Shown: piece after piece, positions 11,296-23,864 of the stretch
How the letters are laid out: every line of letters begins with the position of its first letter
Numbering within the stretch: the first letter of the stretch is position 1
Assembly (NCBI GenBank): GCA_028564705.1
Contig: JAPXFQ010001135.1
Coordinates: forward strand, 124,001-188,000
DNA from: Apricaphanius iberus
Taxonomy: Eukaryota; Chordata; Actinopteri; Cyprinodontiformes; Aphaniidae
DNA: 64,000 nt
Reading direction: 5' to 3'
Translations under genes and position numbers: made by a program
The notes under the pieces: generated by a model
The model's input: the letters and a program-made list of their open reading frames with translations, nothing else
The model's database searches: none
What the model was told of the DNA's origin: nothing

Positions 11296-13427
11296 AACTG
11301 ATTACAAATACTGGACTGATAAATAAGAATAAACATAATGTGAAGAACTTTGAGACTTTTATTAATGTCTTATTTTAGCATTTCTAATATTTTAAATTAG
11401 GTTTCCTTCCTGTTTATTTGTTGAATGTAAGAACATAAAATAAAAATATTGACTTCTCTGTCAAAAAGAATGGGGTGCTTTCACTTTATAAGATATTCTA
11501 TAGCCGAGGCGTTTTTATTATTTTTTCCACCCCCCACCACTTTCCTTCAAATATGAAAAATGTATCTGTGGTTTCTGAGTGCTTTCAGTACAGGCAGTGG
11601 AGAGCTGCCAGTTTGAAATCTGCAGCCAAAAACAAGACTCGGGTATCCAGGGAACTGAATAAATAAATGAATAAATGATTAGGCAAATAAATAAATATAA
11701 GATGGATCTAACTCCTGTCAGGGACCAACTGGCTGCACTTTTTTCCCCAGATCCAGTCCAGGTTTGAACCAGATTCTGTTCAGACCTGGATCACCACATC
11801 ATCCCCCTCCTTTTGGCCCCTCACGTCTCCCCCCTCAGTGCAACACATTAGTTTCATTGGTGAATTGGATCTCCTCATGCACGCGGCTAGTTTCCCCATC
11901 AGCTGCTTGTCTGTCAGTGTGAAGATGGTAATTCGGAAGGGAAGGAGGCTGGGGAACAGCTGCTCTCGCAACAGCCAATAATAATGCAAAAAAAATTACT
12001 AACCTTAAAAACCACAGAGATGGGACTAAATTGGGAATGTATGCAGCTTCCACAGGCCCTCTCTCCCGTGAATTGTCTCTTCCCTGACAAGCAGCTCATT
12101 GCATTTCCCATCATGCATCTGATCGGTCATTCAGAAACACAAAACACAAATAAGTCAACTCGACCATCTGCTTGTTAGAGGCAACCATAAAAGTGCCTGT
12201 TTTTAAATAAAGAACAGAATTACTTTGACGGGGCACCTGAATGGGATGCTGGATTTATTTAGGTTTCTGTCAGCAATAAGACAGAGCTTGTCTTTAATTC
12301 ATCACAGCAATGCACAATACTTGTGCTGTCCTCATTTTCTAAATCAATAATCAGCCCAGCATGCTTCATTAACAGTGACCAATCAGAGACAAGCTGGGGA
12401 TCTCATTTTACAACATGAGCATTCTGAAGACATAAACCATCTGCTACTTGTAGGAACAGAAAAATCAAATTAATCCATTCTTATCATGCATTCAGATTTT
12501 AAAGCAATTAAAGATGTTCTCAGTCTAATCGCACATACAGAAGTAGCTCGGTAATGAGGAGGGCAAACTCTTAGGTGAACTTTCCAGGGTTCTCAGAGGC
12601 ACATTTGGAAACTTTACAAGGCTCACACACTCCAGTGAGCCGTCAGCCTGTGCCGTACAGATGTTGGCAACAACAATGCATTTTTTATTAAGCATTTAAT
12701 CATTGCGCAAAAACAGAGTTCCCATAATAGGAGGGCTCATATTCAAAATCCTGGGATGCCAAAATCATCTTTTTTCTGTTTTAATATAAATCATTAAAAA
12801 AACATCCAACACAAGCAAAGCTGGCTTTAACGTTATATCAAATTCCAATGATTAACTGGAAAGTTGAAGTTACCTTAATTAAGCCAAGGGACTTCTGCTT
12901 GCCCAGAATGATAATTTGAGCTCAGATGTGGCGCCGGTGCTTCTGTAACCTCAGAGGGGTCGGGCATCAAAGCTGTCCAACCACGGCTTATTACAGGATG
13001 ACGTGGTCCAATTAAAGCCATATTACGGAGAGTTTTTAGGACAAACACAACATGCAGAGATTCTTAATTCCATGTTCTTAATCTGCAGAACAGTTTAAAC
13101 ATGGAATAATATCCTTCTGAGTTTGTGATGTTAAGTCATTCTTCACTTATCTTGAATAAAGCTAAATTCCCTACAATGGTGAATGCTTCTATATAATCTG
13201 ACTCAGTCTCATAGTCAGATAGATCCACATTTAAAAAGTGACACTCTGATAAATTTGTCTTTCTCTGCCTCTAAGTGCTCTCCAGTGACAGAAAACCTAA
13301 CTCACCACAAGAAAGAAAAAATACAGAGAAACGAAAGACTGCACTGAAAGACATAAAAGAGTGCAATGCATCATTGTACCCATAATTATTTGGCTGATGT
13401 TTCCTCTGATTTAGAGTAGAAAAGCAG
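11296..13427. other. Unassigned noncoding DNA, partly complex
   Basis: There is no recognisable repeat. The part from 11820 to 12430 and that from 12880 to 13030 have balanced, complex sequence without simple repeats, and contain no credible exon. They could be conserved noncoding elements; that is inference from texture only. Confidence 0.35.
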
Positions 13428-14040
13428 GTGCGATTTTCTAGGTGGCACTGCGCTAAACCAGGCCAGACTGGGACTACTGTCTTTCGTGTTTCAGTTATAA
13501 ACCTGAGCAGTCACAGACCACATGTGGGATGCCTCAGGGCTCCATTCTTGGACCACTCTTTATTCAGTGGCTATATATATTCCCTATTATACTACCGAAG
13601 GTTCCAAATATATGATCATGTCTTATCTTAAATATGCCAATTACACAACTTATTTTATCAACTCATCACATTTATTAACTAGCAGGTGGATAGTTCAGAA
13701 TTTCCTTCTTAATGGTGCGAAGTATACAAGTGTTTGCAAAGAACATAGGTGGTATGGACTTCACAACAGAGTAAAGTCTATTACATCTAGACGTCAGCCT
13801 CCTGAAATGTATTGACAGATTACAAATGGTGTGTTTACTGGTGTCTGTAAAAAAAGGTAATCAAAATGCTGCTGACCCACAGAAGAATAGACGATCTTAC
13901 ACCCATTATCAAATATCTATACTCGCTCCAGTTTTTAAAAGACGGTACACGGCCTGACCACATTTCTGAAATTCTTATGCTGTGTGAACCATCCAGACCC
14001 CTCAGATCATCAGAGACCTGTTTTTGCCTAAATTCTAATA
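13428..14040 (+). pseudogene. L2-like LINE reverse transcriptase fragment
   Basis: Two pieces of an L2/CR1-type ORF2 are visible in shifting frames. The first (about 13480-13680) corresponds to the RT core around the usual [13 protein letters not shown] motif, here decayed (VGCLRAPFLD in one frame), with YAN replacing the YADD catalytic box near 13635. The second (13866-14030) reads LLTHRRIDDLTPIIKYL and later EPSRPLRSS, matching the region after the RT where fish L2 elements carry a TRRREHITPVL-like block and a P.R.LRSS block. Frameshifts and stops separate the parts; the 5' half of the element is missing. Confidence 0.75.
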
Positions 14041-14980
14041 ATATACTTTAAATGTGTTGTTGTTTTCATGCAATATTCTTTAATTCTGTTCATTTCTTTT
14101 TGTGCACAGCAATTTAAATTATATTTTCCTGAATGGATCAGTAAGAGTAAACTGGCCTTATCTATCAGTCTCTTTGTACATTTTAGATGTTTCTTTTTCC
14201 CTATATTTTGTCATTATTACTAATACATTCTTAGTTTAGTCCCCTGTGCAATTTCCATTCATGCTCACATTTGTGGCCTCAGTTGAAATTCATGAAACCC
14301 CCCCAGCGCCCAGGTTTGCTGGGCTGGCAACCAAGCCAAGAGCGCAATGAGCTCATTGTTACGCTCCGACTGCTCCTCTTGATTTCAGAGCTATCAACAG
14401 CTGTCGATCGGAGATGTCCTGGACTCCCTCCATGAATCACAGGCGCCCATCATCAGGAGACAAAACAAATAACGTTCAGCCAAATGTGGAGCGCAGAGTT
14501 GAAACAGGTGCAAAAAAACGCCCGACATGCAAATGAAACTCAGGACTCAAAAATATTATAAAAATGTTGCCGGGACCTCTTACAGACTTCAAGAGGTGAA
14601 ACGTTCAGCATTGAATGAAGTTCATATGTTGGTCATGTTAGCATTTCACTGCCAGGTTTGTGAGTTTGACACTCACTTACTCTAGTCAGTCATGCTGAAA
14701 AACAATCATAAATGTACTCACCGCTTATAAAGTCTGCAAAGGATAACACGCTGCTAAAGCCAGATGGGGACCGGATATTTGGAGATGAAACCATCAGAAA
14801 CCTGTAAGGACAAAAATGTTCTGATTTTGATTTGTTGGACAAAATTCCTTCTACATACTATAATGTGCAAAACCATTGAGTCCCCCAGTTATTCATGCTT
14901 TGCTCCCAGAGTTTTTCTTCAGACTTTCTGTTGTGTCCATCATCTGAGAAAAATACTATTTTCCTATAACATAAATATGT
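14041..14980. other. Unassigned noncoding DNA
   Basis: The stretch 14285-14480 is noticeably richer in G and C and complex. It includes a C run followed by a GCTGGGCTGGCAACC block. It shows no open frame with motif and no repeat boundary, so it is a possible regulatory or conserved noncoding block. The rest is AT-rich and featureless. Confidence 0.35.
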
Positions 14981-14984
14981 TTAT

Positions 14985-15790
14985 ATAGTAAAAAAAACTC
15001 TCTTACAACCCTCATTCCCCTCTGGGAGGGATTGGATGGCTCTTCGTCCCAAGCTCGTATCCCCTACCAGAGGCCTGGGAGGATCTCCAGGTATTTGTTG
15101 GAGCCACTTCTCCAGTGTGGGGGACTTTGCCTCAAGTGCTCTGATGACCACGGTCACTACAGTTGCCCTCACCTACCAGATTCTTTTTAGTTCTTCTTTG
15201 AGCCATTGGTATTTGTCCATTTTCTTGTATTCCTTTTACATGATGTTTCCTTTATTTGGAATGATTACATCAGCCATAATGTTTGTCCCCTGCACACAGT
15301 TTCTGGTTAATTGGTCATCAATATTTTGTCTGAATATGGAACTCCCACAGGATCTTAGATCAGCCATTGTCTACCACCTAGGGAGATTTTTCCCACTTAT
15401 ACCTAGGGGTCTCCAGTTTGTATTATGTGAAGATGTAGTAGATTAGAGCTTCTATTCCTCTGGTGCTCAAGGCCTGCTCCTATCCCGCCATGATCAGTGC
15501 TTCTATGCTGTCCTTCAGTCAGGCCCTCTCAAACCCTTGGTGTGATTTGGTCCTATGAACCACTTCAGCAATCTGTCGGAAGTACATCCCTTGCAAGGGC
15601 TTCTCCTCTCACAATGGTTGCTTTAGCTCCTTCCCTTCAAGTTTCCATTGTCTGAAACATTCCCTGAGCACCTCATCCCTCTGGGTGATCTTCTTGTTAT
15701 ATTCTTAGAGCTTAGATGTTTCATCTTGAACAGTGGCTCTGATGCTCACTAGACCTCTGCCTCCTTCTTTGTGCTTAGTGTATAGCATGG
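14985..15790 (-). pseudogene. LINE ORF fragment of the restriction-like endonuclease type (R4/Dong or Rex6-like)
   Basis: On the minus strand, broken frames read in order: LKDSIEALIMAG, EQALSTR.IEA, YKLETPRYKWE, KILWEFHIQT, and finally VTVVIRALEAKSPTLEKWLQ. This order matches the C-terminal part of a fish LINE family in which the reverse transcriptase is followed by a zinc knuckle and a restriction-like endonuclease. The zinc knuckle itself is not readable. At least eight in-frame stops or frame changes make it non-functional. The longest open frame on the plus strand (15036-15446) is the antisense shadow of this relic, not a gene. Clade assignment is from motif memory and is less certain than the LINE call. 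Confidence 0.7.
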
Positions 15791-18596
15791 TGAGAAGCCT
15801 TATATGTTTTAACAAAAAAAAAGAGCATTCACTGAAAGAAGTGTAGATCTAAGTAAACAGCCCTGAGGTACTCCGGGTCTAACCTTGTTATTTATAGCAG
15901 GTCTAAATAAGAGCTATTGTTATGTTTTGTATATATGTTCTGCATATTTACAATGAATAGCATTGACACTGTATGGATCTGAGAAACAGTGTGCAGGTAA
16001 ATAAATCATAACTCAACCCCAGCCCATCATCAACCTTACACCATCTGTTAGCCTCAAAACTGTGTGACATAAAGATACATAATTAATAGTTAAACAACAT
16101 TCTAATTAAAACGGACAAACTGGATGCTCTTCCCATTAGGGAGCTATAATTACGAGCAAAATTTTAAGCTAGAATGAAATATTTAGGCAGGAAAATTATC
16201 TTTTACTCTGCAGTCTTGAATGCATTAATATGAATATGTGAAGTGCATCTGAGGTGGGACCTACGAGATGTAATTTTCCTTTATCAAGGCAGTAATTAAC
16301 TGCTACGTTTGTTGCCATGCCATATGTGCAGGTTCATTTGATGAGAGATGCAAAGCAGCTTTTTGACTTTAGCAAACTTCTACGTTTTTGTATAAACTGT
16401 GAAACCCTATTTAACTTGTGTGTTTTCATAATTTAACTTTTATGCAGCTTCCTTGTCCTGTGTGATCCTACGTTGTATTGGTCCTTTGACTGTGATGTAT
16501 GGATCCAGTATGCAGTGCCTTTCTTTTAGGTTTCACAAATGTAGCTTGTATTAGCACCTATACATTTAAATAAAGACACACAAGCATACATAGTGGGTTA
16601 CATGATGTTTCCCCGAAGACCTATCAATTCCTATGAGGAGCGATCACTGCTTCCAAGCCGCCATCAAAATCCAAACAGGATCTGTCAGCAATTAAGGGAG
16701 TATGGGGGGACATTAGAAAGATGAGCTGCTCACCGGCCTACATTCCCATTCCCATCTCAGCGGGCAGTGGGATGAGCCTGGCATACAGGCTCACATGGAA
16801 GACCCACGCATACCCAGGGTCATCTATATTCCACCCATGTTATGGCAATATTGATATTGGCAGGCAGACTGCTGATATTGGGTACGTAATGATGCAATTA
16901 AAACAGTAGCCATTTTACTATTATTGGCAAGAATGTGTCCCTCTCCCCCCTCCTCCTCCCATTTTAGGAGGCAAATATGATTTGGAAGCGATGCAGCGAG
17001 ATCCAGAGAGAACCCACTCGTAATAAAGGAATTCATCTTGTCATATCAACGCTGTTTTTCAGTTCATCTGTTAATGCAGTTTATTAGAGGAGGAAGGGGG
17101 CCAGTACTTTTTGTGGTGGTTTTCATATTTACATAAATCTATCATGCATGCACTCTTGTGTATGTTCTTCTCAGTGCCATAATTCACCTTGCAACAAACC
17201 ATTGAGCCGAGTCTTATTCTTTGCTTAACTGCACTCAAGTTGAGAATCAAATATATAACGAGGGAGAAAGGCTTGTTTTATCCATTATTGAAGTCATCTG
17301 CGAGATATGAGTTCTGAAAAGCAGCCCAGAATGAAAGAAAAATGCAAATCAGTCCAATAATATTGGTTTACGCACAGGTTATATACCTTGGAAATAAAAG
17401 ACCTGAGTGTTTTTAGAGCCATATGTTGCTTCTTTGTTCCAAGAGGGGAGATGCATTCGTGTCACTTATGTTTCTGATTAGCAAAATGATTTATGCCACA
17501 ATCACTCAAAAATTCAGACAGTGAATGTGAAAATGCTTTGTGACTTCACCAGATGTGCACAATAAAACAAGATTCCCATTGTAATCTGCGGTGCTTAGTT
17601 TATATGAAGCTAATATAAGGCCCACTTGGATGTGGCAAAGTCACTCTTTTTAAAATTTGACCATAAATGATTGGAAATAAATTGTGTGTTTTATGCTGTG
17701 TGGCATGAGTGGGTTGATAAATTAGGAACAGTTTTGTACCTTGACTTATCTACAAGACAAACCTGGTGGAGATCACAGGGATTAATTGCTTCAGAGGTGT
17801 GGAACGCCGCTTTCCCATTCTTTCCTCTGCATTCTGTGCCTAAACAATGATTAATCACCCTTTAACTATTCTCCAGAGGATGCTGGTATTTGCCAAGCCT
17901 GGCCTTATCCACCGAAAGCCGCCTGTGCAGGTTGGAAAAGGTACTTGCCAGGTACGCAAAGGCAACCTGTCCTCATCCGTTATCAGATTAGGGAAGTGTC
18001 AGGGAGCAGACGCACAGGAGCAACGCTGTTGTTCCTCACAGATCCCAAACCACAAATCCCCAACCCCACACCCACCCATTTTATTTCCTCTACTCGCAGC
18101 CTTCTAACCAACCCCTCCACCTCGCCTGCCACTCACTCCAAAGCCGTCGGCTCTGTCAACTCTTCCCAGCCAATCACAACGCTAGGCCACTCTGGCAGCT
18201 TGCAGTCCTGCTGATCTTCAGCCAGCAGACTATGCTGTGGATCAGATCATCTGCTTCCAATTTATGCTGGAGAGTGAAAAAGGGCCATTCAAAATAACCT
18301 AACTTGCAGGTAACAAAAGACTAAATCCCTCGAAACTGACTATGACAACAACTTTTCATTTATGAAATGCTTTGGCTGGAAAGTAGAAATGTTTTGTGAA
18401 AAAATCTTGCAAAAGTGTGAAGCTGCTATGTGATTACTGTGTCTGCGAGTATATTACTGTCTACAATGTTTGACTTTATCCTTCAGATAAGACTAAAGTG
18501 TCTAGTAATATTGTTATTCTTCTAAAAACAGAAGCGGTGCCCCAATCATCTGAATCATAATTTAGACTTAACCAATAATATATATTTTAAAGTATT
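15791..18596. other. Unassigned noncoding DNA, possible conserved noncoding blocks
   Basis: No transposon boundary is recognisable. The region 16080-16380 has several TAATTA words amid mixed sequence, and 17200-18240 has complex sequence of higher GC; both look like the texture of vertebrate conserved noncoding DNA. The overlapping open frames near 17847-18214 on the plus strand have low-complexity proline- and serine-rich translations and no motif. Confidence 0.35.
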
Positions 18597-18749
18597 GATC
18601 ACAATTCGGCCCTGCAACAGACTGGCGTCCTGTTCAGGGTGTACCCTGCCTAACGCCTGATAATTGCTGGGATAGGCTCCAGCTGCCCCGTGACCCTGAA
18701 TTGGATAAGCGGTTAAGAAGATGGATGGATGGATGGATGATCACAATTC
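18597..18749 (+). mobile_element. Short SINE/LINE tail with an 11-bp target duplication
   Basis: A 131-base insert (18608-18738) is bounded by the perfect direct repeat GATCACAATTC (18597-18607 and 18739-18749). It has the well-known 3' module of fish tRNA-headed SINEs and L2-type LINEs: ACTGGCGTCCTGTTCAGGG, then GGGATAGGCTCCAGC, then GACCCTGAATTGGATAAGCG, and a (GGAT)n tail. The insert is extremely 5'-truncated. It sits beside, and probably inside, the antisense RT fragment that follows. Together these indicate target-primed insertion in the plus orientation. Confidence 0.88.
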
Positions 18750-18923
18750 TTGGTGATTGTTTTATTCGACACAGATCACACTGTTTCCCATCAGCTGAGT
18801 ATCATCTGCATAGTTATGGTAGTTAATCTTATTGGTAATAATTTCGGCTAATGGGTGCATACAGATATTAAATAGGAGGGGTCCAAGGATGGAGCCCTGG
18901 GGCACACATGTGATCCCCAGGAT
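18750..18923 (-). pseudogene. L2-like reverse transcriptase core, antisense
   Basis: On the minus strand an unbroken frame of about 48 codons contains [15 protein letters not shown] and, some 25 residues later, NYADDTQL. These are conserved blocks of a non-LTR reverse transcriptase, and the YADD box carries the catalytic aspartates. The fragment is cut off on both sides within a short distance, so only the core survives. It is the best-preserved RT sequence in the window. The plus-strand sequence around 18880 is its complement and has no meaning of its own. Confidence 0.85.
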
Positions 18924-19940
18924 CCCCAAAATAAAGAGTTACGTTAGGTGTTGTAAAGAGAAAGCGGCAGAGGTGTGTAAAAAAGTCTTGAGCATAGGCC
19001 TATTTGTTGTCAGTGGTGAGTTTAACTGTGAAATAAGATTGACAAAAATGTGTTCCCCGCTCTTCCTTCATAAGCTTAATGTGTGCCCCGTGGCTTTGTG
19101 TTGAAAAGTTAGTGTTTAAAAGGTTTGGATAACCTGTATAGTTCCTTGCTAAAACTTAGATTTGTAAAAATAAATGACATTAATGCAACTCCTGAAATTC
19201 ATATATTAACTGGTGCGTTAGATTAAATAATGCATCAAATCTTTCTTTGCCTTAAAAAACCCAACAAAAAACGGCATAGCAGCAGCGCACTGAGAACATA
19301 CTTTGCCGAATTCCTTTAGTCATATGTGCAGTAAAGTAAAAATGAGACTGAAGCAGACTATCATAATTATTAAAATTACCTGTGTTGGTTTCGTGAAGTA
19401 TGAGTGACAGCAGTAAAAAATAATCCTCAATAGCGACTTTGTCACCATTTTAAATCTACTGTCATAAACCGACAGTGTGTCACATAAGTGCCCTATTTTA
19501 ACACTTGGGAAGAAGAAACTCAGAAAGAGCGCTAAAATTGGTGTTTGTAACAGGGAGCGCAGACCCTAGTTCTTAAATGAGAATACTCAGAAGTTGGTGG
19601 CTGCGTGCTTATTACAGCAGCAGCCACTGGCTCATGATGGGGACGTAAATAAAAGACTTTCAGCACTGTATGTCGGGGTCTATGAGCTCAATGGTCGGGA
19701 TTTAACTGCAGTTAGACAACTGCGTGGTTTTTGAAAATCCTTGCTACATAAATCTTATTTTCAATATTTGGAATCCACAGTGAGTTACTGAGACCGTTAT
19801 TATGTGTGTAGAATAGAACAGAACAATCCTGTATAGTCATACAAGGGGAAATTTGGTTGGAACAGCAGCAAAAGCAAGAAGGGAAAACAATTTAACAGTC
19901 CAGAAAAAAAAAATTACATTCTGGACATATTTACAAAAAC

Positions 19941-21952
19941 AAAGTACTATATCATGCTATTTTACAGTTTTCAACTTCTGGGATAGAAATGCATATGATA
20001 AAATGTTACCATTGGTGTTATACAGTATTAATTTGTCCTGGTATTTAACTTGTATCCTGTAGTTAATCTTAGACCACGAAGTGAAACGGCTCGTTTCTCT
20101 ATAATCCTTTCACACGCAGCACTTTTAAAAGTTGCCCAAAAAATGATAACAGAGATATAGATGAGTGGGAAGAGGCCCATTCTTAGCTGGACAATATCAG
20201 TAAAGACGAACACAAGGCAAATTGTAAACAATGCAGTGAGAGTTCTCAGTCCTGCACTGAGAACTCTCGTTGCACAGCACGGCAGGCACACAAGAATGCA
20301 GAAAACACACGTCTTTGCGGGTCATGCGACATGTAGGCTAAAATATTCCAAATAGATTACATTTATTGTGCATTTTCCAAGATGTCTCGTCCATGTGCAA
20401 TTTTATTTTTGTTTGATTAATTGTGGAGCATTTCTTAGTTTTTTAAGTCAGTAGGCTTAGGCATAGTATATTATACAATCAATATAAATAACAATTTAAA
20501 GAACTAATCATGGTAAATGATTAAATGATATTGGTTATACCAATAAATAGATAAAAATGAAAATTTTTGGATAGGTTTCTGGCTATTGAAATTTTATATT
20601 TTAGAAAAATAGCCAATACATTTTAAGTGAAAATTGCATTAAATTTCTGAGTCTGGTTTGATTGTTGTTCAGACAAGCCACATAAGCCAAGTCAATTAAC
20701 TATTTGTCATCCCGCTCCTAAATTTTTATTTAAATGAGCAGATAAAAGAGTTTAAAGGTGTTTGGGGTTCATTTGCAATATCCCCATAAAGTCACTTTAA
20801 AACGAAAAAATTGAAAATGCATTTTTGCAAGCTCAACAAACAGACCTCATGTTGTTCTCATTATTGTCATGTGTTAGATCACACTGCATGTTAACATAAG
20901 TTGTATAAACTTTATTCCCTTTTTTATGTGGGTGCATTTCATTGCAGCTTTTTGTAGCCTAACTAACAGAACTAATGCATTAATTTGTTTATTGTGAATA
21001 AAGCATTTTAAGCTTACGTATGACCATTTTGGATGACCCCTAAGCACCAAACCTTTCCGCAAATCGGACATCTCAGCCCATGGTGAATAATGCCCAGTAG
21101 CCTAAGTGTCCCTAATTTAAATTTATGAAAGTTGGGAACCCTAGTGCTAAGTTTCATCACAAACAGTATTCTCACAAAAAATTTGAAAGGCACAGAGTAC
21201 CACAATGAAACTCTGGTATTGAAAGGGGTCAGACATTTGGTTTATTTATTTATTTTTGTAAAAAACAGAGTCAATAAAGTCTATTTCAGTTGATAAAACT
21301 CCAGGCTTTAGACAGAGCCCAAACCAACACAGCTACGTCCACTAAGCAAATCTTTCCAGCGCAGTATATAAAAAAAGCCTTGGGGGTGGTTTTCACCGAT
21401 TTACTTTACATTCGGAGATGCTACAGATCTATTAATTAATGACACAAGGCTCTTATAAGATCACATAAGCGGCTTGATAAATGGCTAACCCAGATTAGCA
21501 TTTAGCTACTTACTTCTCTGCCCATCAGGTGCCTTTGTTCTTTGATCCAGCTGCTGTTCTATAGGAATGTAGAAAAAAATCCTGTAATCCATGCAGCATA
21601 ATGGCCATTTTCACAGAGAAAGTAAAAAATCCAATATAAAAGTGTTTTAAGATGGCAAAAACAAAAGCAGCCATTAGCTTTTGGAAGAACGAGAGTGTGT
21701 TTGAAAATCTACCAGGGGTTAACCACTCTGCCTGCAGGGGCGGGGCAGCCCTCTATCTCTTCCTTGTTTTCACTAGCTGACATCAGCTTGTGAACAGTCT
21801 GAACACTCAGTCGTTTTCTAGAAGGGGGAGGGGCAGCTGCTCAGAGAGCAGCATTCAGGAATATTACTCAAACTTGCGTGAATTAAGCCAATTGCACTAC
21901 CATATGGTTCAAAACTCCAAAAACTTAATTTTGCGTGATATGGGCCCCTTAA
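19941..21952 (+). mobile_element. Dispersed repeat, copy A, with about 1 kb of extra sequence
   Basis: Sequence at 19941-20110 and at 21158-21860 aligns closely with 46131-46300 and 46375-47040. Shared blocks include TTTTACAG.TTTCAACTTCTGG, CTTGTATCCTGTAGTT, GATGCTACAGATCTATTAAT and GATCCAGCTGCTGTTCT. The end TGATATGGGCCCCTTAA (to 21952) is an imperfect inverted match to the start AAAG..ACTATATCATG, suggesting a DNA-transposon-derived family with decayed terminal repeats. Relative to copy B, about 1 kb (20113-21157) is extra here and has no recognised content apart from a hairpin. No coding capacity is visible. Confidence 0.7.
20238..20268. repeat. Perfect 13-bp hairpin with 5-base loop
   Basis: GAGAGTTCTCAGT (20238-20250) and ACTGAGAACTCTC (20256-20268) are exact reverse complements around the loop CCTGC. 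It lies in the part of copy A that copy B lacks. The stem is shorter than a microRNA precursor, and no terminator function is expected in a vertebrate. Confidence 0.85.
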
Positions 21953-22139
21953 GATAAAAAATACAGATCAAGTGACATACCCAGGTTGTAATGTGCAAGA
22001 GAGCAGGATACTTAAAGATGTTTAAATAATTAAAAATATTTAAAAACATGTATAGAATGTGCAGAATAGACCAGGGAGAAATATGTGAGCATCTACATGG
22101 GCAGAGAAGACAGGGTTTAAGCTTAAGCTACTTTAAAAA

Positions 22140-22261
22140 ATATATATTTTTTATTGTATTGGAATTTATTGGCCATTATATCGGCTATCGGCCTTCTATC
22201 CACCTGTTACTATTTTATATCGGTATCGGACCCCAAAAATTAATATCGGTCAAACCCTAAT
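22140..22261. mobile_element. Possible hAT-type transposon end
   Basis: The stretch has alternating TATCGG words (TATATCGGCTATCGGCC, TATCGGTATCGGACCCC) and ends TATCGGTCAAACCCTAA. Fish genomes carry hAT-derived repeats whose ends read TTAGGG(T/C)..GACCGATAT with the same TATCGG subterminal words. No opposite end or 8-bp duplication was found. Confidence 0.45.
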
Positions 22262-23864
22262 CTTGACATCACAGTTCTCCTTTAAAATTTTTAACATTGT
22301 GCGGGAATATAAAAAGATACAGAGAGAGAGATCTTTGATGATTGCTCTTTGCACATCTCTTTAGGTTGTCCTAATTTGTCTCATGCTTTCTTGTCTTCAA
22401 CTCACCCCACAGGTTTTCTAACCTGTAATGTTATTGAATAAGCTCTTGTGACTACTTCCAAGCTAAATATATTGAATTTACAGTGACTTTCTTAGAAGCG
22501 CTGTTGTCTGAATCATATTTAAACCTCAGGTTTTGTGTGGGATACATTTGTTGCTGAACCCAAAAATGATGTAAAACTACAAAAACTGGAGTTTATTGTA
22601 TGCTTTGCTGATTAATGTCAACCAATTTTCAGTTATTTGTTCCTAAAGATGTCAAGGAGTCTCAGAAGAATAATTACTAACATCAGAAAAATGATCACTG
22701 ACCTCAGCATGCACACCACTGGCTTAAGTTAGTAAAACAAGGTTACTTTAATATTTCATGCCACCTTCAGGGAGTTGCAGCTTTGCACTAATGTAGGAAA
22801 CAGATTGGCCCTCAGTCTCTTGCTGTTCTTCTTTATGACTGTGACTCATAAGTGCAGGTTTTATCTCCGTATCGACTTAATATCTCAAATGGATAACTTG
22901 TGTTGCCTCTTATTTGTGTTGGAAGAGGAGTGAGGCGTGAAAGCCGCGGTAGAGGCAGGGACACCTCTTGCTAATGCTGTTTGAGTTGTATGGCGGCCCT
23001 GGGGGGCTCTCAGTCCCCCTCCCACCCCATCACAGATGGACCACACTCCAGCACACTGTCTACTTAATGCTTCCAAGCTCTGTATCAGCTGTCAAATGAA
23101 ATATTATCTCTACACTATACAATCAAAGTAGCAATTACTTAGCAGGAGCTTCAACACAACAGTTGAAAGGAGCTTATTTGCCACTGAAGAGAATTGTGTT
23201 CTCATTAGAGACGCTTTTAACTTTCATTGTTGTAAATTCAGAACTAAGCTCTGAATTTTTAACTGTTTTTATGTCTGTTGTCTATTACTGCTCATATCTA
23301 ATAAACAAAATAAATCACTACAGTTCCATTGAACTACCTTGGCATATTTTCTTGTCTTTAAAATACATTTCTCTCCATAATTTTAAAAATCAGCTGCAAG
23401 ACAGTATTGATACTGGGTAAAAATAACAAAACCATGTCTAGTAAAATCTTTAAAATGCAACGTACAAAAAAAAAAACACAATCAGCCTCTCCATTATTTT
23501 TACTCTTTAATATGTTTTCAAAGCAATTATTTAAAGCAGAAATTATTTAAATGTAAAAAAATCTAACCTTTTTTATTCATGTGCTGAAGACCCTAGTGTG
23601 AATTATGACATCCATCACTGTGTCAATAAAAACAGGAAGGATTGTTTTGTGGATCAAAAATACTTTGGTAACAGCAATACATCCAGTGGATGTTTGGCTT
23701 CTCATTGATATAGAAAGTGCTGGATTGAGCGCTTTTGCTATAAGGATAACTTATACAGGAAATGTTCATTTGCTTTGTGAATTTAGAGAGGTTGAGAAGA
23801 TGGATTTCTGCTTATCTACAAAAGCTCTACCTGTGCAAAGTGTGTTTTGAGCTAGGATCAGTAG
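22262..23864. other. Unassigned noncoding DNA
   Basis: No recognisable repeat or exon. Open frames on either strand are below 90 codons and lack motifs. Confidence 0.4.

Noticed and set aside
15036..15446. 136-codon open frame on the plus strand with hydrophobic stretches
   Set aside because: Antisense shadow of the LINE relic on the minus strand, where ordered LINE motifs are found.
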